Source: Tetrapyrgos nigripes
Taxonomy: Eukaryota > Basidiomycota > Agaricomycetes > Agaricales > Campanellaceae
Reading direction: 5' to 3'
Length of the DNA stretch: 64,000 nucleotides
NCBI GenBank assembly: GCA_013368315.1
Contig: JAACJM010000219.1
Coordinates: 1-64,000, forward strand
In this document: positions 11,701 to 21,823 of the stretch, in pieces
How the letters are laid out: each line of letters opens with the position of its first letter
How positions within the stretch are numbered: position 1 is the stretch's first letter
Translations under genes and position numbers: made by a program
Notes under the pieces: generated by a model
What the model was told of the DNA's origin: nothing
Seen by the model: only the letters and a program-made list of their open reading frames with translations
Databases searched by the model: none

Positions 11701-11765
11701 TCCTTTCGACATTTACAACCGCACACACGCTCTGAAGGAAGATTGAGAAAGATGGTAAACGCCAT
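5707..11765 (-). CDS. DUF2235 alpha/beta-hydrolase fused to armadillo-like tail
   Basis: A long multi-exon minus-strand gene. The N-terminal part is a DUF2235 (Tle1-like phospholipase-type) hydrolase: RNLIVCIDGTSNQFG, then NTNVVELCSRIIKDEY, YNSGIGTYT, the nucleophile elbow GFSRGAYQIRTLAGMIDKVG with the catalytic Ser, VGVHFVGVW...DTVSPIGISRG and VKEVWFAGNHSD. From about 9600 down to 5707 the short exons encode alpha-helical repeats of armadillo type, such as GIVELLETFIQDSSLNLSIQ, KAVEILTHVTQHS and ALDMRLKSIDRETR. The last exon probably ends ...EEILGNVLPRNQL. The start at 11765 precedes a cysteine-rich leader with 12 Cys in about 28 residues, not usual for the family. Introns are about 50-70 nt except one that holds a 1.07-kb Tc1-like element (6812-7876). 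Once that element and one TA are removed, the intron is 53 nt and the frame is kept across it. I see no disabling change, but the exact exon set is approximate. Substrate and biological role are unknown. Confidence 0.75.
6812..7876 (+). mobile_element. Tc1/mariner-type element inside an intron of the DUF2235-ARM gene
   Basis: Inverted ends of about 36 bp (AGGTATGCGACA... and ...TGTCGCATACCT) are flanked by TA on both sides (6810-6811 and 7877-7878). The element encodes only the C-terminal part of a transposase on the plus strand (7205-7750), so it is internally deleted and non-autonomous. It sits antisense to the host gene between the donor GTACGT (complement of 7901-7906) and the acceptor TTAG (complement of 6787-6790). 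Confidence 0.85.
7205..7750 (+). pseudogene. Tc1-like DDE transposase, C-terminal remnant
   Basis: Two exons (7205-7539 and 7591-7750; intron GTACGA...CATAG). The product has the hallmark segment of mushroom Tc1-like transposases: FHCELNFIEQYWGAAK, with the third acidic catalytic residue in the CELNFIE stretch, then VPLLQIKRFAIRSARYIHAY and GAQAAWANRRYHGDRTLP, ending ...MDAVRKVVAL. The N-terminal DNA-binding part and the first two catalytic aspartates are missing, so it cannot be an active enzyme. The reading frame itself is not visibly broken, which suggests fairly recent deletion. Confidence 0.8.
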
Positions 11766-11780
11766 TTAGAAGATCCTGTT

Positions 11781-12423
11781 TTACCTGGCTCTATCTGTAG
11801 TACGATCATAAGCTAAAGTCAGAACATGATATATCCTTCGCGTGGTTGGGCGACGTACCTTCAGTTCTAGACACATCTCCTTCAGTCTTCTGTTGTACTT
11901 CTGAATGCGAGATGGTTCAAGAGTTGTGTTGAGAGCTTTCTTGAGACATCTTTAGTAGTAAAGGGAGATCATTTAACCCATTCGTTGGGAGGAAAACGAG
12001 GAAGATTTTGCCAAACTAACGCTTGAAAATCATCGGAATTTTTTTTCATTCTAGCATCTCCGTCTCGTGCAAGTTTGGGCTCCGGCTGGATGTTTTCCCC
12101 CACACGGACATCGACATAAGGTAGGAGATACATGGTGACTTGTGCCGTTCGATCAGCCATCAGTTTCCTACCTTTGTCTCCCTTCAGCTATGGAAGACAG
12201 TCAGTGATGGGGCGTGGATTCAGGCAAAGGATCTTACTTTCTCATACATTATTTTGGCGGAATCAAGAAGCTGTTTGCGACTATTAGGCTCGTCGATTCG
12301 GTGCGTTTCTCTAACGCTTTGATTCTCCTCGTCAAAGAGCGGCGCAGAGAAAAAGCCATTCTGCAATGCATCACGGGCTTCCTGCCTTGTCCAAGTTGCA
12401 CGCTCGACAAGCCCTTGGGCCAT
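11781..12423 (-). CDS. Small predicted helical protein, function unknown
   Basis: Proposed exons on the minus strand are 12423-12238, 12187-12021 and 11949-11781, with 50-71 nt GT-AG introns (GTAAGA...ATAG and GTTAGT...AAAG) that join in phase. The product is about 173 residues, charged and probably mostly helical, beginning MAQGLVERATWTRQEARDAL, with TAQVTMYLLPYVDVRVGENI in the middle and NTTLEPSRIQKYNRRLKEMC near the end. An alternative with one more intron (donor GTACGT at 11858) would run into the next gene. The stop lies 15 bp before the DUF2235 start on the same strand, so the two could also be one transcription unit or one larger gene. I do not recognise a family. Confidence 0.45.
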
Positions 12424-12429
12424 TGTCTA

Positions 12430-13287
12430 TACTGGAGACTGCGAGATTAAGGTGGTGGAGGAAGCAAGAGTTCTGAGAAACGGGTGGAAGCGAACTCATA
12501 GGTATATATGTTTCATGTAGTCTTTCCCATGGCCCGGGCCCACCCCGCATGACGGCTCTCTGACACAGAAGCACTCAACAAATGGAACCGGATACGACAG
12601 GCATCATGTCTCCATATCGTACCTTGGAAAGGGACTGAACGTTTGTTGTCTACGATCCAGACTTCGGAAATATGAACGGCTTCGATGCCGTAGATGCCAC
12701 ATCATCATTTAGAGCTGATAGCTGTCAAGACAAGAAAAGTGTGCCACAGTTTATGTACATATAACTGAGTTAGTCTCCCCTAGGCAGAAAACCGAATATG
12801 TACATTCCAGTCTGCTAGGACGCACGGCACTTTTGGCGGTGTGGTGGCTTATTAGTCATAAATCCTTAAAAAGCAAATCACTTACTTTCCGCGTATTATA
12901 CCTTTTTCTGAGCGTTTTTTCTGGTCAGATGTGCCTTTATAGTACCTTTATAGAGTATCACTAAGAGTATATACTCACCTTTATGGCTCACAGTAGAAAT
13001 TTTCGTTGCGAAAACCGGTGAGTAGTACCAACGACGAGGTTGCGTATCAGCAAACGGGTAAATTTACTCACGGACTCGCAGGGGCTTGCAGATCTCTCTC
13101 GTCAAGTATTACAGGCTTCCCTCACTTCCTTTACCTACTAGATTGTATGCTTATACACTGTAAAAAGACCCGATTTGTGGTTATTTACATCAGTTACTAA
13201 TAGCTTGCCCCTACTACAGGGCTATAGCTGAGTTAAGGGGAGGCTGGATTCAAATATTATACATCATCCAGTTGGAAAAAATTTGAA
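12430..13287. other. Intergenic sequence, nothing recognised
   Basis: No convincing open frame, repeat or RNA gene. It should contain the promoter of the minus-strand small gene; no clear TATA box was identified. A plus-strand open frame at 13006-13200 (64 codons) has no family features. Confidence 0.35.
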
Positions 13288-13390
13288 TTACGAGGCTGAA
13301 GAATGAGGACGAGTTCTTTACACTGCGTTTCCGCGTGTGGCTATGTTGAATTTGTCCCGATTTCCTCCGTTTGTCTCGATCAAATTTCTT
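13288..13390 (+). repeat. TTACGAGGC dispersed repeat, copy 1
   Basis: It starts with TTACGAGGCTGAAGAATGAG and continues through GAGTTCTTTACACT and GCGTGTGGC. Related copies lie at 61591-61690 (same strand), 42362-42406 and 59868-59917 (opposite strand). It looks like one end of a DNA element whose other parts are not recognised here. Confidence 0.65.
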
Positions 13391-16300
13391 TCTGATTTTC
13401 TCTGGTAATAGAGAATATGCGCCCCTATTCTTGTAAGTATTCCCTTTTCAAGAGCTCAAGGGCTGTATCTTCTTCTCATGTATATTGATTATAGTTCTGA
13501 GCCTCTGATTCTACACAATGATCTACACTCTAGTACTTTTCTCAGAAATTGAACCAGCAATATCTGTTTTTCATTGAATATCTTCACTGGAGCATGGTCT
13601 AGTGTCTTAAATTTGAACTCACCAGACTCGTTTCCGCCATGCTCAGCGCTGGCCCACTCCCCTTCATTAAAAATTAGGGCCAATCCAAGGACAGCCTCCC
13701 CCTCCTGCCATATACAGTATATCCAAAATCACATGAATATGTGATAAGATCATGTGAGATAACTGATACCTAGTCTCTCCTAGACAGACAACTAAAGTAG
13801 ATGTATGGTAGTCTGTTACTAACAAGGGGGTCCGAAAATATGCTCTTGATATGAAATAACTAGACTAACTGATACCAGCCCTCCCTGACTCTCCCGAAAT
13901 CTGGGTGGCCAGGGAAAGCAGTCAGCACACCTGCCAATGGACCAGCAATGTCAATCCTGATTGCCCAACCACACAGGAGCTATACAAGTACTTGAATTGC
14001 CTGACAGATTGTCCTGCTGATATGCCATACAAAATTTGCATATAGAAACACTATTTGGCAGTTAGAAAGCTGGTTCACCACTTCAATTGGTATATAAAGG
14101 ACTAGAGTGAGTCCTGAACTGCTAGTTAAAGTGCTAGTGGACTAAGTGTATGCACCAGTACAATAAAGCTAAGTACTTATGAATAGGATATGCTTATTCT
14201 AGGTCCTATGGTTGATGTGTACAGTGCTTCAGTTATAGTAGCAGATCCACCCAATATACTATACAAAGATCTATAAAGACTTTGTAACAATTCCTACTAT
14301 AACGCGCTTAGTACCGCCAGTGTGACTCAAGGGAAAGTGAAGCCCCTATTTATGGGCAAGGAACATGTTGGCTATACAACCCAGACTCCAGCACTAAATG
14401 ATCACTGGTTGAGAATTGTGCCATAATCAGAGAAATCAGAGGAAAACCCTAGTGACTGATTATGTCCGAACTAGCAGTATAGTAATCGATACCTCGCTTA
14501 TAAGTAAAACAGAAGGAATAGTCTTTTGAAAGACAGAAAGGCCAGATAAGTAGAACAAAGTATATATGTATGAGTTCCTGGAAAGCTCAGCTTTCATATG
14601 GTACTAAAGGGATGGACTAGCAGTGAAGGAATGAAGCCCATAGTTCATTACTGCCAGTACACGATCTAAGTCATAATGAGAAAGCCCCAAAAGGGTAAAG
14701 ATATTTCTGAATGCAGCAGTAAGATCAGCAAGATGTGTGCCTGATGAGTGAAGCGTTCTTGTTGGTACAAGTGTGACTACAAAATATATGTAGGACCTTA
14801 TAGAGAGCAGGACTCATCTATAAGAGAACTATGCCACAAACTGGTGGTATATTAACAATGAGGTCTATTGACACCAAGTCTATGGTAGCGCCAGAGAAAC
14901 ATAAGAGGAGGAATAGCGAAGGCTACACAAACCTATAGCGACTGATTGGTGGTAAAGGAATGTGAGTCATATGAGTGGAGCCCAGCATTAATAGTGGAGC
15001 TATGTGAGTCAGAATGACTACAGCTGCCAGTTCCAGAAAGGTACTGCTAGTCAAGAGGATAAAGTGAAGGGAACATAGAAAGCCCTATGAATTTTAGATA
15101 ATATTCTACATTTCCTAGATACCCTAATTAGAAGGTACCTACTTAATCTAGTAGTACTGACGAGCATGGACTGGTGGTTAGAAGGATATTTTTGTTTTCT
15201 TATGTACCTTTTAGCAGACATTAAAAGAAATGTAGAACTGTATAGTAGTAGCTGCAAGTAGTATAAAAGGACTAGGTATTTCTCATAGTTACTCAAGCCA
15301 CATACTGTAGAGCATCGGTCATTTCACTAGCACTAGCTCTAGAGACTGCGAAACACAGACTACACTTCTACCAAATATACCTCACTCACATCAAGTATAA
15401 ACATAGTGTGGATCAATAGTGTTGAATCAAATTTGTTGGTTTTGTGTGTTACCTTTTGTGAAACTGGTTATAAGGCATTTGGGCCTATAAATTGTGAATT
15501 GAAACTGTTGGTTATACCTTGTGGACTTGTTATAGTCTTTGTGTGTGTTGAACTTGTGTGCATTTGTGCAAAAACCCTACCAAAACCCCCAAAAGTCCTT
15601 GTAGTACAAGTGAACTGTTGAGTATTCTGACTACTTGGAATGCTTGCACTTTACAATTTGTATAAAAGGTCTTTAAGTTTGTGTTTGTTCTACACTTATG
15701 CAAAAGACACCTATTACTGCTTAAAAATATTACCAATAAACTTCAACAGATCCTAGTGTATGGTCCCAGTCTTTTCTCCCTTACGTTCACTCACGAATCC
15801 CTCTGCATTCTTCATGAGGTTAACATAGGATACATTTGATGTGTGATGTCTTCACTACAGTTTTTCTATGAAATAGCAAATCACAAGCTGTCGATGTTTA
15901 AAGGTGGCTTTCCCCCTTGACTACATGAGTTCAAGTCTCAGTTGGTGCCTGGTGATGATACAAAATGGATTTTTTGGTCTCCTTTCTATTGAAGCTAACT
16001 TAAAGATAAGAGAGGGTGCAGTGGATGAAGAAGACAGAAAATAAGCAGCTAAAGAAGTCACACCAATAGTAGCAACATCTTGTCAAACATTATTGCCATG
16101 ATGTTCATTCCAAGTTCCAGGCATTTCTCCTCTATATTCACTCTAACGTTACTCCTGGTTGTCTGGAACATCACCAGGAACAGGACCTTGCAGTCTTCCA
16201 CTTGCACCTCAATCTATGTACATCAGTTAGTTTTCAATCACACCATTCAAGCAAGTATAAACCATTGGCATCTGTCCCATGAGTTTAAAAAGCAGGCATA

Positions 16301-18183
16301 ATAAATACACAAGTCTGAGCAAAGGCTGAGGATGCAAGAAGGCAACATCAAGGTAAGAGACAGCATCAAGTATCTGAGTGCTGACAACCTCATATGTATC
16401 ACCTCTGTGCCTGCTTCCAAATGTCTTCATCCATCTTTGTTCATCTTTCTGCCCTATATTTTGTTCATCTTTCTATGACAGATACTTGATTATCACTTAC
16501 CAGGGACACCAGGCTGTACTTTGATTATTCTTGACAGTTCTTTGATCCCTTTTGTTCTTTCATTGGATACCATCTTTTCCTTTGATCTTACAATTACTGC
16601 ACCACTTTTCGTCTCACATATATATACCAAGGTTGTAACTCCCTAGGTGAGGATTATCTTGTATTCTTCCTTTATATCCTTTGTACTAATGTTAACTTTG
16701 TCTTGGGACTAGTTTCTCAACATTTTCTGTCTACTGTTGCTCTGTCTGTGCCTACATCTTAGAGCCAAGTGTGTGCTCTTCATGATCTCAGTTCACTGGG
16801 CAAAGACTAAGATGTTTATTGCATTATCACCAATGGAGACCTAATACTATGGACATGCTTGCCTTGATAGAACAAGTGCCCTGCTGCCTTCTGTGTAAGT
16901 GTGGGATTCAGCCAGGGATGTCTCTGCAAGTGGCTGCACATGGGGGGACTGCCTTGCCCTTGTAACACACTATCACAGATACTGTGACCATGCTACGCCA
17001 CCCCACTGGGTCCTAAAGAGGCCACTTGGTGTGTATGTATGTATGTATCTATCATCACACTGCCAAGACTTCTGAACCATTAAGACAAGGTTGCACTCAC
17101 CAGCCCTTTTGGGACAGGGCCTGTTCTTTGAGATCAATGAAAGGACAATCACCAATAAGAGGGACAATGACATGGCAGTGTAATGTAGCAGATGGGAAAA
17201 CAGAGTAGGCATAGTCTAAAGACAAAAAGTTGATATGTTGGAATTCTATATCTTCATATCAATCTACCTCTTACCACAGCACTTGATTCATACTTACAGC
17301 CTTTATACAGCATTTGATACATCTATTTCACAGCTTTCTAGGATACAGCTTTGTTACAGCTTTACACAGCACTCAAGCTATGCACACCTATGCATGTATA
17401 ACTTAGGTACTATTCCCCAGGCAATTTAGAAAGTAACACACAGTGAAAGCTATAACAACCAGTAATGAAACTCAGCTCCATTATGTGATCTATATCCCTC
17501 TCATGTAGGAATTGACTTTCCTATTGCTCTTACACCTCACATAAGCAATTCTCGTTTATTCTAACATGATAGAGCTGCCTGGGTGTCTAGTTACTAAGTT
17601 AAATAGGACACTTTATGTAGCAAAGACATCTCACTCAGCTCTGAGCTCATTATCACTCCTACAAATGAATGGCTGCACAGGTAAACAACCACTGTGCTCA
17701 GGCCTTGAACATGAGTCCACATGGCCCAGGTGTAAGGAGATGATTTCCTTTTCCTTTCTATTTTCCTTTAGGACTTGTTTGTTCTTGTTTAATCTGGACC
17801 TCATTGACAAGTTTTGTTCTTTCACCTCCCTCATGTGGCGTGTCTTACTTGTATCCTTACTGTAAATAGGCTGAACCAGTCACTGGTTCAAAAGCAAAGA
17901 AGGAGAACAATAAGGACTGAGTCGAACCAGTGCATGACCAAGTTCGTTTTGGCATCACTTCCTATTTTGCCTCCTCTTCCAATGCCTTCCAATGTCAGAC
18001 TTCGTTGCCTTCAAACTTGACACTGCTGCCTCTGGTCCCATCATCCATGATGCATGAAACTTTGTCATCGACTTCTTGTCAGCAACTTCTCCTGCAGCCA
18101 GCTCCACTCTGTTGATATCCACTGTCACTGACCAGAACCCACGCATGTCATCTCATGATTGATCTTGAATGGGCCACTTGTAA
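13391..18183. other. CpG-poor non-coding stretch
   Basis: There is almost no CG dinucleotide over several kilobases, many stop codons in all frames and no recognisable protein motif. Short AT-rich patches and a GTAT microsatellite near 17030-17050 are present. Sequence composition suggests old, decayed transposon DNA. The frames at 15406-15621, 16080-16301 and 17566-17865 show no family features. Confidence 0.5.
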
Positions 18184-18425
18184 CACTGGGTGCAAACACT
18201 TGTAATTCCTTAGATATACCAAGGAATTACATAAGACTTACACTGGTACACTGACTTACTGAAGTATTACCAGGGATCACTGTGAGACTTCATGCCTTAC
18301 AACAGTCATATATAATTGTTTCATTTCTTTTGGTCTCTGGTAATACTTACATATTGAGTGTACCAGTGTAAGTCTTATGTAATTCCTCTGTATATCCAAG
18401 GACTTACAAGTGTTTGCACCCAGTG
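18184..18425. mobile_element. CACTGGGTGC MITE, copy 1
   Basis: A 242-bp element with inverted ends CACTGGGTGCAAACACTTGT and their complement, flanked by TAA on both sides (18181-18183 and 18426-18428). It is closely related to the element at 32235-32493. It has a strongly palindromic interior and no coding capacity. A 3-bp duplication with ends starting CACT fits the CACTA/EnSpm type. Confidence 0.85.
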
Positions 18426-18987
18426 TAACACATTCCATGGCTGAGAGGGCAGGCTGTGAATACTGTGGTGTTATGGAGGACCCAGGCCTTCATAATGTGC
18501 CCCTTCTCATGGTAATGAGGAGACAATTTGGCACCTGCATGCATCCCTCTCTAAAGCTCCATCCCAATGACACCAGCACCTGTAGCTGCAATTCCCATGC
18601 CACCAGCTCCTCTCACAGGTACATATTTCTATCCTCTCTATCCCACCTATCCATTCCCTGTCCCTTATTACCCTCATCCAGACCTTACATACATGCAGCT
18701 TCATCTCAACAACCCCAAGCAAGGGCCACCTCCTAGTAAATAGTAGTTCAATTCTGTAAAACTGTGCATTATATGTACATTGAATGAAATACAAAAAGTC
18801 CAAAAAATCAGAAATACCAACACAGATGAGCAGGAGGCAGCATCAGTATGAAGGACCAGAAGCTGAACCAGTTTGTTACAGGGTGAGGATGCTGACAAAC
18901 AAGACACACAAATTTCTCGTCTTGGGGTATACATAATCCATGTGAGGGAGGTGAAAGAACACAAAGTCTCACTGACTTGTCTATCCT

Positions 18988-19770
18988 TGTTTATCCCTGT
19001 CTAGGGAATAGCACAGGTCCATGGGGAAATGACGGGTCACGGGGACGGGGTATGGCGGGGATGGGGACGGGGCTGCTTATTTCATCCTGCGCCAAACCCG
19101 CGACCCGCCCCACGGGTAAACTGACCTGCCACCTGGTACTATCATAAGCCGACTCAGCATAATCCTTTACATCAACCAACTGTATAGTTATACGGTTAGG
19201 CAGACTCGTAGGTAGATATTATAACATACAAAAAAAAAAAATCCTCTGCTTCAAAGTAACAATGCGCCCTGACTCACCCATTCCCGAAAAACTCCAGACA
19301 AAAGAGAAGAAACGCAAGTCTCTATTTTGTCTAATTACTGCTACTTAGCCACCTCCACAGACGTTGAGTGTGTTTTCAGCTGAGGCTGCTTTCTTTTACC
19401 TTATGTTCGCAATCACCTGTCTGCTGATTCGACGCGTGCTCATATCTGTTTGGGTCAGTGGAGTTTAATGGGTCTAATACACAATGAGGACGTCCTGGCC
19501 GTTGCAAAGCTCCCTGAGGTTGAGGATCCTGAGCAGGAGGCAGAGGACATTGAGATGCCGGATGGGTATGATGATATATTAGGTCTACTTAGTGATATGT
19601 AGCTATATACATGAACCCGTACTATATACCCATGAACCCACGGGTTTTGTCTCAGACCCGTCTGCCCTGTCGTTATCTGTGACCCGCGAGGGCAGGGACG
19701 GGTTTTGACGGGGACGGGGACGGGTCAGAATTTTTTCCCCGCGGGAGCCCCATGCTGTTCCCTATCCCTG
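18988..19770 (+). mobile_element. Internally deleted hAT element with G-rich termini
   Basis: The two ends are inverted copies of each other: TAGGGAATAGCAC then GGGGAAA and repeated GGGGACGGG on the left, and GGGGACGGGTCAG, CCCCGCGGGAGC, GCTGTTCCCTA on the right. Between them lies only the C-terminal part of a hAT transposase (19348-19602). Exact ends and the 8-bp duplication could not be fixed. Confidence 0.65.
19348..19602 (+). pseudogene. hAT transposase C-terminal dimerisation region, broken
   Basis: In one frame the sequence reads ATSTDVECVFS, then an in-frame TGA, then YVRNHLSADSTRAHICLGQW and SLMGLIHNEDVLAVAKLPEV, ending in an acidic tail and TAG. This is the hAT dimerisation pattern (ERVFS...RNRLS...) at the end of the protein. 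The stop codon and the missing upstream domains make it a pseudogene. Confidence 0.75.
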
Positions 19771-21300
19771 TCTCATGACTTTGTTTCCCATTGTTTGGCC
19801 TTCCACTGTACAGTTTATGTAAACATTTCCCAAGCCACTGTCATGTTAGTATATATACTCCCCCCTGCAGGTGAATGTCTTTTGAGCTTTTCTCTTTGGA
19901 TCTCCTCCTGCAGGTGCATAGTATGTTAGCTTTGTGTCATCTAGTGCTGATTTATATATCTTTGGACCTCCTCCTGCAGTTGTCAAGTGAGTGCCTCATG
20001 TGTCAGGAGTTGCCCTTGTACCAGGCATCTGAACAAGAATCTTCAAGTGGAATAGAAATGGTATCAAGAAGGAGTTCCACTAAGACTTGGAGAGTGTGTG
20101 AAGAAGGCACAGGTATATTCCAAGAGAACAACACACTGAACAACGTCTGAGAACCAAGGCCCATTAAAATTTTCAAAGCTTTCAAAACAGATCCAAGAAA
20201 GCTGCAAGTCACTCTGTTAGCACAAGCATGAACTTGAACTGTATGCTGTCGTGGAGGGGAACAAAAAATGGATGCCACCTGAGCACCATATAAATCTTCT
20301 ACATATTCAGACAATGTGAAGTGTGTCAAAATCTTGGAGCATAGAATGGGTATCGTTGCAACCCAACTGTTAGAAGTCAATAACTCTAAATGCTGGCACA
20401 CAGTCAGCAACAAAGAACACAGTAGCAGCAACAACTGCTCTGAAAAAAGTGCAGGAATGGAAGTGGTAAGCCATGAAGGGCAATACACATGAACACTGTA
20501 CTAGTTGAGTAGGCTTGGACCCAGCCATTCTTTTCAAACTCTGTGAGTAGTTCTCAAGAACAGCTTAGGACCCCAGGCCATGGGAGGAAGGACTGAGCCA
20601 AATTTTGTTGCTTTCTGAGCCATTTCATAGAGAAAGAGTACTTCCCACTAGTATAAGTAGGTAAATAATGGCTATTCAGGTGTTGGGGGCTTGATGCTAT
20701 CTGGATATGAGCTTCAGAGGGCAAATTATGGCCTATCTCAGTTATAGCATAAAAATACTTGGTAAGCTCCCAATCATCATATATCTATATGTAAAAAGTC
20801 CCTAAACTCAGAAATGTGACAAAAGTCATAATGTTAAGGGGAGGAAACACCAATACTGAGGTCAAAGGCAGGACTCAAGGTGAAATTTAGCTAAGTCCTT
20901 TCTCCCATGGCCTGGGGTCTTAAATGATAATGAAAGATACCAGTTGGTTGGTGAACATGCTGAGGTTCAAACTCTGCACCTAAGCGAGGCAGCCAACCAA
21001 ATAGGACTGAGTCTACCAGCTGAGGCAAGTGTATCACCCATCAGGGTTTGAAAGATAAAATTTTGAGACCCTAGCCACTCTGTGGAGAATGTAGAATATA
21101 GCTCACCTTTGTTGCTGGCATCAGTTCTCCTGCAAACAATGGGGTTAGAAAGAGCAGACAAGCTTCTTCAAAACCATGGTCTTACCAGAAGCACTCATGC
21201 CAATGTGACTGATATTCAAGGGCTTCTGCTCACCCACCCACTGAACTTTTAACTCCATTGGTAATTATAACACTTGGTTTGAGATGTCAAGGAGTGAGGT
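19771..21300. other. CpG-poor stretch, no supported gene
   Basis: The longest frame here (minus strand, 20003-20488, 161 codons) is leucine- and serine-rich with no family motif and begins next to many stops in the other frames. It is more likely chance than coding. No repeat or RNA gene was recognised. Confidence 0.4.
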
Positions 21301-21823
21301 TGCTGAGAGCAATTGGTAATGGTGGGTTTAATGCTGAGGGGAATTGTCTGGGATCTGATAAATTCCAGTGATGAAATTATTGCACTTTGCAAAACTAATG
21401 GTTTGCTCAAAAAAAAAACAAAAGAAGTTACAAAAGTTTCTGCAGATATAGACCCCTCCCTGGGCTGGATTAGTAATCTCCAATCACTGTCAAAAAAGTT
21501 TTTGATGACCTTGTCAAATTTCTTCTCAACTGTCATTTGCATCCCTTCCACTGCTTCTACACCCTCCAAATTGTACATACAATTAGTAGTGCAATATATC
21601 TTTGGTTTACAGTCTTTACTCTGCCTGAATCCACCAAGATCCCATTGCCCGACCTATTCCTGCTCATGGCCAGCACAGGCTAGAAGACTGCTTTCCAGTC
21701 AATGCAATGTTGTCTTTGTAATGCTAAATTTTTCAGGTACATCAGGTTGACCCAAAGACTTCCTTCAGTGATGATGACACTGCTCCCTTTGACACTCAAC
21801 TTGAAGCAGCCCACTTTCCATAG

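Noticed and set aside
15406..15736. Retroelement gag or membrane protein
   Set aside because: Frames on both strands are hydrophobic and of equal length, a sign of T/G-biased non-coding sequence.
15880..15960. tRNA-derived SINE
   Set aside because: A GTTCAAGTC string resembles a B box, but no A box at the right distance and no cloverleaf can be drawn.
20003..20488. 161-codon minus-strand open frame
   Set aside because: Leucine/serine-rich with no motif, in CpG-poor DNA where long chance frames are expected.
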